A stretch of 64,000 nucleotides of DNA from Coriaria nepalensis (Eukaryota; Streptophyta; Magnoliopsida; Cucurbitales; Coriariaceae). Position numbers and translations under genes: made by a program. Within the stretch, counting starts at the first letter, position 1. Each line of letters begins with the position of its first letter. Positions 44,470 to 55,929 of this stretch are shown here, one piece after another. The notes beneath the pieces are model-generated. The model ran no database searches. It had not been told where the DNA came from and worked only from the letters and a program-made list of their open reading frames with translations. Where the stretch lies: positions 5,795,501 through 5,859,500 of the forward strand of contig CP114496.1 in NCBI GenBank assembly GCA_027186245.1, given 5' to 3'.

Positions 44470-47248
44470 AAAAAAAAAGGGTCCATATCCCCTACGAAAA
44501 TTATTTGGAAGATTCAAAATAAAAAAGTAGTAGTATTTATTAGTAACAATATAATAGAGACGGTCAATCAATATAAATTAATTCGAAATCTAATTCAAAA
44601 TTCAATATAATACCTATGAATATATAAAATAATATATGAAATCAATTGTTTTTAGTGCATCAATCTGATTACAATTTCAAATATAGAATTCAAAAAAAAA
44701 ATTTGGAGAAAGTCTTTCCATTGGAATAAGGAAGTGAGAAATTTCCAAACACATATAAAAAAAAATTGTGGATAATTATACATTGATTATTATTATTATC
44801 TTTAGTTGTTATCATACCACCACCGCCACCACCTTGTATATTATTTCAAATATTTAAAGCAGATAATGTGAAATATTTTAACCAAACCTATTTTATCTTC
44901 TAGCTGATAGGCAATAGCTATATCTACTGCCTACCTAGTTGCCAATTATAGCTGTTAAGGTATTCAGATTACAAAAGTCAAAATTATATATATATATATA
45001 TATATAAAAGGATGATCTACTCATTTCATCTTGATGATTATTAGGTTTATTAATTTTGCTTTGCAATAATATTTAGATCGTGCAAGTTTACATTTTCAGA
45101 CATCTCACCCAAATGTCCAAAAAGACCGACTTCAAAAAAGGTAGAAACTATTTACTGTATTACATGTACAAAATCGTATCCCGTTCGTGCAGATTCATAC
45201 ACACAAACCTAGGAATATCCAATGTGTGTATTATTATTATTATTATTTTTAATAATAATTTTAATTTTGCTCTCAAATTAATTAAAAAAATAAATAAAAA
45301 ATTCTAATTAGAAGAAAAATAATGAATCACAGTAAGTGGTGGGCCCCACTCCCACGTACGTGTATATATATGTGCTGCACACGTCCAAAATTTATTTTCT
45401 TTCCGAATTAAAAAAAAAAGAGGAAAAATCAAACATTTAGGATAAAGTGGGACCCAGAGAGTTGTAGATCCACGTGGCATGATAGGGTATAGCTTCTCTG
45501 ACTCGAAGAAAAAAAAATATTTAAAATAATAATAATAATAATAATAATAAAATGAAAGGATAAGCATGGAGTGGGACACAAGTCGCCCTAGAAATTAAAT
45601 CGTAAAAAAAATAAAAATAATATTAAATGAATAAAAAGGGGAAAAGTTGCTGAGTCTGACAATTGTGCACAAAGCTGTCAGATACATATCGTTACGTCTT
45701 CACGCTACCCGATAAGAGACGACAACGTTATTGAAAGACTCTTAATTGATATATATTAATTAAAAAAAAAAGAAATGAAAAATAATTAATTCATTTATTA
45801 ATTTAGAAAAAAAAAAAGAAAAAAGAAAAAATTGAACTGTAGAAAAAAAAACAAACTATATATTTATCTTATTTATTATAGAGTATAATTTTAACATAAT
45901 TGTCCCTTGTCACACAAATGTAAAAATTGTATCTTTGTCACACATATTTTTCTTCGCTTCTATTAATATATACGTTTAATCATATCCTAAAAATTCAAAA
46001 TAATAACTATTATATGTTAATCCAAGCAAGAGATAAAGTCATGAGAAGACAAAAAAAAAAGAAGAAGATAATGATCTAGCTAAGATCCGTCCTCGTATAG
46101 AAAATCTAACCTCCAATTAATATGCCTAATCCATCCTTAATTATGAAACGTTTATCACGTAAACTAATAACCCTTTATTTTGCTTACATCATATTTCATT
46201 AAATAATAAATAATAAATAAATAAAAATAATTTCATCTTAAAACATACATGCAAACGTCGAATTAATGGTATAATTTCTCTTAAAGGAAAAAAAAATGCA
46301 CTTTAAAATGAAGTGAGGAAAAAAAAAAAAAGTCGAAAACTGAAAAGTGTATAAATTTCTTACCAAGTACGTATATTTTTTGTGTTTACTTGAACAGAAA
46401 ATACTGAAATCCATTGAAGGGTGTTGAACCAACCGGTAACTTCCACGTGTATACGCCACCTCATCAGTCAAACATGCTCCGTGATCTTTGCAATATACGG
46501 GTCCCCACCCGGCCACAGGCCACGTTCTGATTTTCATTGTAATATCTCCACGTGCTCTCTTTTCATGTAAATCTTCTCCTTAATTAATTTATTTTATTTC
46601 TTAATTATCTCAAATAATAATAAAAAATATTTTCTTTCTGATATTCTTTTCCTCCGATCAAACAAAATAAAAATAAAAAAATAAAAAATAAATTCAGAAA
46701 AATTCTCTAATTTTTATATATATATATTTTTTTGGTAACCTGCCCTCCCCCACGTGATCTGATTTATTCTTATTTTTTTTATTTTTATAATTTAATTTAA
46801 TTTTCTTTTATTTCCTATTAACATTACAAAATCATTAATTGCTCCAGCATCACCACCGATATACGCTTCTCTTACTTGTGGGGCCCACTTGGGTAAATTT
46901 ATGTGCTAAAAAAAAAAACAAAAAACAAACAAATCCTTATCCAGTAGTAACCTGTTACTGTTATCCCTCCTTCTTTCTCAGATTTTCACAGGCTACTGCC
47001 GGTAACAATATCATCCTCGTCAAGACTCCGCATCTCGTTACACATTGAGTCGGTTATCGAAACTTTTCGTGAAAAATATTTAAAAATATATTGTACAGTT
47101 AGTCCACATCAACTATGATGAGGACGCGCCTCCTATAAATAAAATTAAAAATTAAAAAATTAAAAAAAAATAAAAATCGTCGCTCCTTCTTCTTATCCTC
47201 CTCCCTTTATATTTTTTGTTGTTTCCTTCTTCTTCTTCTTCCTTTCTA
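44470..47248 (+). promoter_or_regulatory. upstream region of the TPS11-like gene with four palindromic G-boxes
   Basis: The perfect palindrome CACGTG occurs at 45471-45476, 46444-46449, 46549-46554 and 46751-46756; a further ACGTACGTG element lies at 45354-45362. Such G-box/ABRE cores bind bZIP and bHLH factors that mediate ABA, sugar and light signals. Clustering of four in about 1.3 kb of AT-rich DNA is unlikely by chance, but binding is inferred. AT runs at 44985-45005 and (AAT)n at 45527-45550 lie nearby. No gene is seen in this stretch. Confidence 0.5.
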
Positions 47249-47296
47249 ATGGAAAACAGCTCTGCTCTGTTATGGCAAGTTTCTAAAAATCCTTGA
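47249..47296 (+). promoter_or_regulatory. upstream ORF 1 in the TPS11-like 5' leader
   Basis: A 15-codon uORF (ATG at 47249, stop TGA at 47294-47296) about 200 bases before the main start. A second one of five codons lies at 47342-47359. Whether they are inside the transcript depends on the transcription start, which I place upstream of the CTTCTTCTTC-rich leader (about 47210). They could lower translation of the main ORF. Confidence 0.4.
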
Positions 47297-47498
47297 AGCA
47301 GTACACCAAGATTCATCTTCCTGTGTAACACCCATCTATAAATGCTAACCCTAATCTAGAAAGAGAGAGAGTTTAAAAATAAAAAAGGAATCTCTTCTCC
47401 ATTAACGCTTCCTTGAGATATTACAGACTTTTCTCTGATACTTCTGTTTTTTTCTCCAACTTCATCTTATTTTTCTTCTCTCTCGTCCCTTTTCCGTT

Positions 47499-50275
47499 AT
47501 GTTTTCTAGATCTTCCTTAGACCTGTTGAATCTGGTCTCTGTGGAAGATTACAGAGGTCTGACCACTCGAATTCCGAAAGTAATGACCGTTCCAGGCATG
47601 ATTTCAGAATTTGAAGAAACAGAGCAAGAAGGAAAAATTAAAAGTCCTCAGAATTCGAATTCCGATCCGGACTCGTCGGTTTCTCAAGAACGCAGAATCA
47701 TCGTCGCGAACCAGTTGCCGATTCGAGCTCAATTCGACAGGGATAATTCTAAATGGCGGTTCGAGTTAGACCCAGATAGTCTCGTTCTTCAGCTCAAAGA
47801 TGGCTTCTCGCCTGACATAGAAGTCATCTACGTCGGCTCGTTAAAAGCCGATATCGACCCGAAAGATCAAGAAGAAGTGGCTCAAACCCTACTCGATCAA
47901 TTCCGGTGCGTTCCCACTTTCTTGCCTTTAGAAACTCAAAACGATTTCTACCACGGTTTCTGTAAACACTATCTATGGCCTCTGTTTCATTACATGCTTC
48001 CTATCTCTTCCTCTCACGGAGAGCGGTTTAACCGGGCCCACTGGAAAGCCTACGTGTCGGCAAACAAGATATTTGCCGATAAAGTCATGGAGGTGTTAAA
48101 CCCAGATGAGGATTACGTCTGGGTTCATGATTATCATCTGATGATCTTACCCACTTTCTTGAGGAAAAGATATCACAGAGTGAAGCTAGGGTTCTTCCTG
48201 CATAGTCCTTTCCCTTCTTCTGAAATTTACCGGACTCTACCGATTCGCGACGATATTTTACGGGCTCTGTTAAACTGCGATCTAATCGGGTTCCATACTT
48301 TTGATTATGCAAGACACTTCCTGTCTTGTTGTAGTAGAATGCTTGGTCTGGATTACAAATCGAAGAGGGGCTATATAGGACTAGAATATTACGGCCGGAC
48401 CGTAAGTATTAAGATTTTGCCGGTCGGAATTCATTTGGGTCAGCTTGAATCAATCTTATCCCTACCAGAAACGGCCGAAAAAGTTAAAGAATTGAAGGTA
48501 CAGTTCGAAGGGAAAATTGTTATGTTAGGGGTTGATGATATGGATTTGTTTAAAGGAATCAGCTTGAAGTTTCTTGCAATGGGGCAGCTTCTAAAGCAGC
48601 ACGCGGATCTAAGGGGTGAAGTTGTTTTAGTCCAAATTACTAATCCGGCAAGAAGCCAAGGCAGAGACGCACAAGATGTTGAAAATGAGATCAGATCTAT
48701 TGCTGAAGATATCAATTTTAAATACGGAAATCCAGGTTATCAACCGATTGTTTTTACAAATGGGCCCGTTACGACTTTAGAGAAGGCGGCCTATTACGCG
48801 ATTTCAGAATGTTGTGTTGTGAATGCTGTAAGAGATGGTATGAATTTGGTTCCGTACCAGTACACAGTTTGTAGACAGAAAAGCCCGGTTTTGGATAAGG
48901 AGGACGATACAGGAACGAGAAAGAGTGTAATAGTTGTGTCGGAATTTATTGGGTGCTCGCCTTCTTTAAGTGGGGCCATCCGGGTCAACCCGTGGAACAT
49001 AGATGCAGTCTCTGAAGCAATGAATCTGGCCATTACAATGTCGGAATCGGAAAAACAGTTGCGGCATGAGAAGCATTATAAGTATATAAATTCACATGAT
49101 GTGGCTTATTGGGCCCGGAGTTTCGATCAAGATCTGGAACGGGCCTGTCGGGATCATTACAGAAACAGGTGTTGGGGAATTGGGTTCGCGTTGGGATTTA
49201 GAGTCGTTGCATTGGGCCCGAACTTCCGGAAGCTTTCTGTTGAACATATTTGTTTGGGTTATAGGAATACGAAAAGCAGGTTGATTCTGTTGGATTATGA
49301 TGGGACGGTGATGCCTCAGTGCTCAGTCGATAAAACTCCGAGCAAGGAAGTTATTACTGTCTTGAACAGTTTGTGTAGTGACCCGAAAAATGTGGTTTTC
49401 ATAGTTAGTGGTAGGGGGAAAGATTCTCTCAGCAAGTGGTTCTCTCCTTGTGAGAAACTAGGCCTTTCTGCAGAGCATGGATACTTCACTAGGTGAGAAA
49501 CAAAGCACCTGAATATGTTGTAATCAGTTCCCATTATTTATATACTGTTCGATAAAAAACCCTCTTTTTATTGGGTAGGTGGACTAGGGATTCTTCATGG
49601 GAGACTTGCTCTATGGCAATGGACTTCGATTGGAAGAAGATTGTGGAACCAGTTGTGGCTCTATACACCGAGGCAACTGATGGGTCTTTTATCGAAGAGA
49701 AGGAAAGTGCTATTGTTTGGCATCATCAAGAAGCAGACCCAGATTTTGGCTCATCTCAAGCTAAAGAGCTTCTAGATCATCTCGAGAATGTGCTCGCTAA
49801 TGAACCTGTAGTAGTTAAACGTGGCCAACACATTGTCGAAGTTAAACCTCAGGTATACTTATAGAAACCCGGATTTTTCATGCTGTTTATTTAGTTATTT
49901 CATTAACTCGGGTGAAAATTTGTATTTTTGCTGTAGGGTATAAGTAAAGGAAGAGTTGTGGAGAATCTGATATCGACTATGAGGAGTAATGGGAAGAGTC
50001 CAGATTTTGTGTTGTGTATCGGAGATGACCGGTCAGATGAAGACATGTTTGAAAGTATTGCTCGGTCAGTTTCGGACCCTTCTTTGCCTGCTATAAAGGA
50101 AGTGTTTGCTTGCACTGTGGGTCAGAAGCCAAGCATGGCTAAGTACTATCTTGACGATACGGTGGAGGTGATCAACTTGATCGAAGGGATGGCTGCAGTT
50201 TCGGACCCTCCACAGGCACTGAAACAGAAACCGGGGAGTGTGGAGGGGAGGTCATCGTTTGAGGGGTTTATTTGA
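47499..50275 (+). CDS. TPS11: class II trehalose-6-phosphate synthase, TPS11 clade
   Basis: Three exons: 47499-49492, 49579-49852 and 49937-50275. All junctions are GT-AG and the sum is 869 codons including the stop (868 residues), the usual size. Residues about 60-545 form the GT20 synthase-like domain (IIVANQLPIRA, VHDYHLM, GFFLHSPFPSSEIYR, SKRGYIGLEYYGR, ARDGMNLVP-like). About 590-840 form the HAD phosphatase-like domain with LLDYDGT (599-603), VSGRGKDSLS and GDDRSDEDMF. As in other class II proteins the donor-binding Arg of active synthases is replaced (GVDDMDLFKG) and the later Glu is Gln (NLVPYQY), so synthase activity is unlikely and a regulatory role in sugar/SnRK1 signalling is expected. 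TPS11 is favoured over TPS5-10 by KHYLWP, TTLEKAAYYAISE and EEKESAIVWHHQEAD. Confidence 0.93.
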
Positions 50276-50850
50276 AGAATCGGACGAGGATGGGGGTGGA
50301 ATAGGGAATTTAGATTAAGTTAGTGGGGTCTTTTGGGAATTTTCTTTGGTGTCTTTTCTTTTGTTTGCTTAGCAAAGTACTGATCATTTACAAAACCTCA
50401 CATGCTGTACAGGTCCAGGCATATAAGCTAAATAGAAATTCAATTTTTAGTTGATTCATTTTGAATGCAAGCCTCTCTCTCTCTCTCTTCAAAATGCTAT
50501 GATTCCAGATTCCATGTTCTATTTGGATTAAGTTGGTGTTTGGAGATAATAAAAGTGACTTGGCCTTTGATAAGAAGATTTATAGAATAAATGAAATGGA
50601 CTTGGATAATCAAAAATTGACAAATTCAATGGCTGCCCATTTCGGTTCCATGCTTTTTGGATGCAATAAACATCAATGAAATTGCAGATTAGAACTCTTT
50701 TAGAATCTTCATTCTACCAAAAAGGTAAAGATTGAGGAAAAGTCTTCATGCATTTGTTCTAATCTTAAGAGAAGAGTCGAATTAGATGTATAGATTATGG
50801 CAAAGATGATGATAGGAGGAATTATTGGTAGATGTTGTACTCAATTTTAG
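50276..50850. other. 3' UTR and flank of the TPS11-like gene
   Basis: Directly after the stop. A CT repeat (CTCTCTCTCTCTC) lies at 50473-50486. No other gene is seen. Confidence 0.5.
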
Positions 50851-51568
50851 GAGAGACTTAGTTGGACAGTCTCAGAGATTGAAGTTGAGCGTCGTTAACC
50901 TAAGACTGTAAAAATAGAGTACTGAGGATATATAATATCTGAGGTTGAGGTACGGAAGGTCTAAAGTGTCAATAGTTCGGTTATCTATATTTGGATGAGG
51001 CGAAAAGTCTCAAGAACATGTTGAGGCTGAGTCAGGTATTTCTTTGTTCGGCTCAGATGTTGGCAATATGACTAAATAAGTGGACAGATGAAAAACAACT
51101 AGCACTCGAGTGAAGACCTTGTCCTTGGTATGTTAGAAGGGTGGCGTTGCTGCGCGTTGAGGTGCCTTAGAAGATGTCAGACTGGGGCGGTGCCTTACTG
51201 CCCAGAAGGACAGGTGAGTGGGAGCAAATCCCTGCTATGTTAGACTGTAGGGCGCTGACACCCGTCATGGATCGGAAAATAAAATAGTGAGGAGGCGATA
51301 CGAGTAAAACTGTCGGGAGTCTCCTAACTTAAATTAGATATAAAAACCAAATGTCTTAACAAGAAGAAGTAATGAAAAATTCATAAGAGAATTACATATA
51401 TTTTCAGTATTATCTTATTATCTTTCTAAAAAACTGACTAGAACATTTGAGCGGGGTTGGCTGACTACCACCCTAGCCGCAGTTTGTTGCTGAGTGCAGG
51501 AGCAGATCTTTGAGACATACTGTAAATTGTAAAGCTCTTCGTAATGGATGAAAATCTACGTTATTAAC
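50851..51568 (+). repeat. diverged solo LTR related to repeats B1/B2
   Basis: Its order of blocks follows B1/B2: GAGGCTGAGTCAGGTATTTC, ATGTTAGACTGTAGGGCGCTG, ACACCCGTCATGGATCGG, AAACTGACTAGAACATTTGAG, CGGGGTTGGCTGACTACCACC, then TTTGTTGCTGAGTGCAGGAG. Similarity is clearly lower than between B1 and B2, so it represents a related subfamily. The left end is uncertain. No internal retrotransposon sequence flanks it, hence solo. Confidence 0.65.
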
Positions 51569-52173
51569 AATAGATATAACTTTTTTTTTTTTTTCAGATT
51601 AATTAATCATAATACTTCAAACTTCAACCTTATATATCGTATAATGAAATAAGGATGGATAAATGATATTATCTATGCTCTACTTGTAATACATTAATAC
51701 TTTAATCTAAAAATATTAAAATTTTGTATATAAATCCTTAGAACTAAAATAAAATAAAAAATATTTTTATCCACCTCAAACACATTAGGTTTTTTTTGTT
51801 GTTGTTAGATTCTGTTTTTCTTCAGTCTCTTATTACACTTTGGGCCGCCAAAGAAAATGTTTCCTATATTTTCTATGGGTTCGGCGTTGAAACTTCCTGA
51901 AGTTAAGATGGGCCCAAAATATCCCCTATTTGGGCAGAGTAGTTGGATTTTCAAATCTAAGCCCATCCAGTTTTATCGAGAAGGATATAACGGCTCATCA
52001 GAAAAGTTAAGCAGGTAAAGAAGTACGTGTTGCTAAAGTTATATTGGTAAAGAAGTTAAATTCCATTTCCTTTGTATGGCTATCTGTATTTTAATATTTA
52101 ATTGATACTTTTTGAAGTTAATTAATGAATTAATTGATACTTTTCCAAACGCTGCCGTTTATCTGACCGAAGG
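51569..52173. other. intergenic and promoter region of the uL4 gene
   Basis: AT-rich, with GGGCC motifs at 51840-51845 and 51910-51916 (TGGGCC, site-II-like), as is common upstream of plant ribosomal-protein genes. No gene is seen. Confidence 0.45.
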
Positions 52174-54581
52174 GTGACGCCAAGCCCTAACAAGTATACC
52201 GCCGCGTTAACTTTTCTCCGCTTTGGCGATCGCCTTTATCCGACTCCTCACCGCCACTCGTCGGCCTTCTCCTTCGTCGCCCGTCCATCTCCTTCTATGT
52301 TCTCCCATCGCCTCTCCCCTCCTTCAATCATTTCTCGTTTCAGGTACTTCCATTCTTGGTGTCTTTCTAATTTGAAATCGAACAGTTTCTCCGATTTCTC
52401 CACTTCGGTCTTTGGCCTTCCCCTTCGGCACCCGTCCATCTCCTTCGATGTTCTCCCGTCGCATTCTCCTTCCTTCCATCAATTCTCGTTTCAGGTACTT
52501 CCATTTTTTGTGCCCTTTCTTTCTAATTTGAAATTGAGCGGTTTGTTTGACTTGCTTGTCTGATGTTTTTAATGGAATTTTGTAATATTATCTTCGAAAC
52601 TTGTCTGATGGCTTATGGACTTTTATCTTATCTTCTAATTTGCTACTGTCAGATTTGTTCCATGATGTCGATCAGATTCATAGGCTGAAATTTCTTCTTG
52701 GGTTCATTGTGGATTTATATGCTACAGTCTAGAGTTATTTGGTTTGGGTAATATCATTTGACTATGAAATACTTCAAAATTGAAGCATGGAAGTCAGAAA
52801 AATATTGAAAATATTCTGTTAGGTTTCTAAATCTTTGCGGGTCTTTGTTGATGATTCTTTGCCAAACTATGACCCATTTAACTATGATTGTGGAGGACGA
52901 ATTTCTTGCAACCTGCAGGTTTCAACTCTTTTCGCTGGTTTACAGCATTGAGTAACATCATTTTTAAAAATTTCTTATTCTTTCTAAGAATCACCTTTTT
53001 AGACATAATGTGATGAAATTTCTAAGTGTCTACACTCTCTGGAGATGATGCAATTTTGTCATTCCATTTAGTACACATTCTGTTTATTTTACTACATAGT
53101 CTGTTTATTGGTTGTAAATGTTCATTATATGTAACGTAGGGCGGGTCATTTCATGCTTCTCGGATGTTATCCACTTCAATATTGACACTCGACTCAAGTG
53201 GAAGTGCATTTCCCCCGGGCTTATCATCCACTAAGCCGGTTTTAACAGAAGACCATACTTTAGGTAAGAGGACAAGATATTTTTTTGCAATAAGAATACA
53301 CTTGTGTAGAGATACGTAAGGTTTTGTTTTGGAGCACATCATAGATTATTATCTTCGGTCTACCATAACCTCATTTGGTCACTGACCTCGTTTATTTGTT
53401 TAATTTGGAATTTTCTGATGATTTCATTCTCGTTCATTGCTCTTTGACAATAGAAGTTATTTGGTATTTAATCGTTATGGGTTGTCCTGCAGGACTTTGT
53501 CAGGACCTGATGATTCCAGTGACAAATTTTCATAATGAAGACAAGGGATTCATGGTTTTAGCTGGAGATGTTTTTGATGTGCCTATTAGGAAGGACATCA
53601 TTCATCGTCTTGTACGATGGCAGCTAGCAAAACGACAACAGGTAATAAAATGCCATATATTTCTTTGATGTAGCAAAAGATCTTGCAATTTAGATAAAAT
53701 TGGCTTAGCCGATTAGGTGTTAGAAGAACTTTTCAGTTTATATTGTATGTGTTTATCTTACGAGAAGTTGAAGCCATGCAGTATCATACTAATCAATTTT
53801 AATCATCCATAGGGAACACATTCGACTAAAACAGTGAGTGAGGTCAGTGGGACGGGAAGAAAGCCATGGCAGCAAAAGGGTACTGGTCGAGCAAGGCATG
53901 GAACATTGCGTGGCCCCCAGGTATTGGAACCATCCATTCATTTGTTAACAAAGTCGTGCTATTTATAACTTTCTGAATGACTGTTAATGTCTGGGTTACA
54001 GTTTAGAGGGGGTGCAACAATGCATGGTCCTAAACCCCGGAGTCATGCTTTCAAGCTCAATAAGAAAGTCAGGCGTCTTGGGTTGAAGATCGCTCTGTCA
54101 GCGCGTGTAGCAGAAGGGAAGGCGAGTATTTTTCCTTCTTGTCGTCACTTTCCCTCTAGACAACACTATGTTTGTGGCTTAATGATGCTTTATATTTTGT
54201 TTACAGCTTCTAGTATTTGACGATTTGGAGGTGCCCACGCATAAAACAAAGAATGTTGTGAGCTACGTGAATGAAATGGAGGATGCTAAGAAACTTTTAA
54301 TTGTGGATGGTGGTCCCATAAATGAGAAGCTGAAGTTGGCCACACAAAATCTACACTATGTCAATGTGTTGCCCTCTATTGTAAGTTTACACCTACAAAG
54401 TAGTACAAAACTTGATCCATACTTCTTTGCTTGCATGGTCATATTTACGAGTTTGTTGCTTGCTTGTTGTCTTTGGCAGGGATTGAATGTTTACAGTATC
54501 CTTCTACATGACACACTGGTTATGTCTCGTAATGCTATTGACAGAATCGTTACCCGTATGCACACTCCTATCAACCGTTGA
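52174..54581 (+). CDS. organellar large-subunit ribosomal protein uL4 (mitochondrial type)
   Basis: Eight exons fit: 52174-52494, 52823-52918, 53140-53263, 53493-53641, 53813-53920, 54002-54121, 54207-54380, 54480-54581; total 398 codons. The uL4 core is certain: [19 protein letters not shown], the conserved [20 protein letters not shown] block, [38 protein letters not shown] end. The internal loop with GTGRARHG binds 23S rRNA. A mitochondrial rather than plastid copy is favoured by likeness to the plant L4 family with this C-terminus. The N-terminus is uncertain: the first-exon region is duplicated (151-bp offset, two GTTTCAG|GTACTT donors at 52344 and 52495), and only the second donor keeps frame with the ATG at 52174. 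A start at the Met near 53164 would give a shorter protein. Intron 6 has a GC donor. Confidence 0.88.
52260..52545 (+). repeat. tandem duplication of the uL4 first-exon region
   Basis: Two copies at an offset of 151 bases: CGCCCGTCCATCTCCTTC-ATG...TTTCTCGTTTCAGGTACTTCCATT (52278-52368) against CACCCGTCCATCTCCTTCGATG...ATTCTCGTTTCAGGTACTTCCATT (52429-52516), followed in both by TCTTTCTAATTTGAAAT-GA. Each copy keeps an ATG (52297, 52448) and the same splice donor. Confidence 0.88.
54122..54206 (+). other. GC-AG intron of the uL4 gene
   Basis: The exon before ends GAAGGGAAG and the next exon begins CTTCTAGTATTTGACG; the protein then reads [13 protein letters not shown], as conserved in uL4. The donor is therefore GCGAGT, not GT, with an ordinary ...TTTACAG acceptor. 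GC-AG introns are a known minority class. No GT donor at this position preserves the frame. Confidence 0.8.
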
Positions 54582-55190
54582 AAGCTATTTCAAAGACGTT
54601 CTTTTTTGTGTCGAGGAAAGAAAAGTAACTCCATTTTGTTGCGGATAACCATCTCTTCCAGGGCTAGTTATATCCATTTTCCCTTTCAACTTTGCACCTG
54701 GAGGCAGCACTTTTTTGGGCAATCGCATTATTTATTTCTTTTCTTAACGGCCAAAAAAAAAAAGAAACAAGGGTGGCATTACTTTTGCTTGTAATATTAG
54801 TCACATTATGTATTCTGTTTCCATCTCTTTTACTACGGATGTAGAAGTACAATAAGGCTCCGTTTGGAAGAAACATCGTCTCTGATCTCCTAAAATGCAA
54901 CTGAACGTCTTCTCAAACGTTTCATAAATGAGGGGTCAATCTAAATATGACATTGAGGAACAGGAAGGTTGTTGTTTTATATGGGGTGGACATTATTCCT
55001 CCAGGTAACGGTACTGGAATTGTTCGGTATCGGTATTACCAGATTTTTTATTTTTTTAATTAATTATTAAATTTATATAATAATTTAAATTTGATTTTAT
55101 AATTTATATATTGAAAAATTCTATTCTAGACCTAGTCTAGAACCTTCTATATTTTGGTGTATTTTTGTTGTCACTTTCTCATTGACTTAG
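54582..55190. other. 3' flank of uL4, no gene seen
   Basis: Likely 3' UTR to about 54900, then AT-rich sequence. Confidence 0.5.
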
Positions 55191-55199
55191 TCTCCGGAA

Positions 55200-55700
55200 A
55201 AATTCCTAAACGAGCTTCATGAAAGAATCTATTTCATACCATCTCATATTTAAAAATAAATTATAAAGAATATTTAATTTTAAATTTAAATTATAATAAA
55301 TTATAATTTTTTAAAAAATAAATGGAATAATAATATGTATGTCATCTAGCCGTTAAATAATTTTTATAATTTTAAATTTAATCGAACTTAAAAACTTTTA
55401 TTTATATTTTTACCCACTTTAACTTAAATTTGTTACTTTTTTTCATTCATTTTTATTTCTTCTCCATTTCTATCTTACCGACGCCACCACCACTCTCCTT
55501 CACCAACATAAAAATTAAAGTTTTTAATATTTTAATATAAAGATTTCAATATTTAAGAGATAAAAAGAAAATAATTAATAATTTAATATTTTTATATTAA
55601 TTATGAAAGTTGACAGTAATAATAATGATAGTAAAATTTTTAAATATTAATTATAATTTATTCTAAATTTGAAAAATTAATCTCAATTTTTCCTATTATC
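55200..55700. mobile_element. fold-back AT-rich element, family F copy 3
   Basis: It shares TTTATTTCTTCTCCATTTCTATC and GACGCCACCACCACTCTCCTTC with the copy at 14080-14130 and has similar AT-rich arms (TTTAATTTTAAATTTAAATT and its complements). The right half is shorter than in the other copies. Confidence 0.4.
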
Positions 55701-55929
55701 TTTTGTAAAGATTATTGAATATTGAGACTTCTCTTCATAATTTTAAGCATCTTTTTGGGTATTAGGTAGACACTCGATAAGAGATTCTCCAAAAGTCTTT
55801 CCATGATTATGTTATATGGAGAGAACCGTAGCAACTTCTCCCTGAAAATTCCATATTCACTAAATATGACCAAAGCTTATTCTTACCAAATATGACCAAA
55901 TATGACCAAGTACACCTTAATGGTAGACT

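Noticed and set aside
48085..49534. Minus-strand ORFs inside the TPS11-like gene
   Set aside because: Antisense shadows of a long conserved exon.
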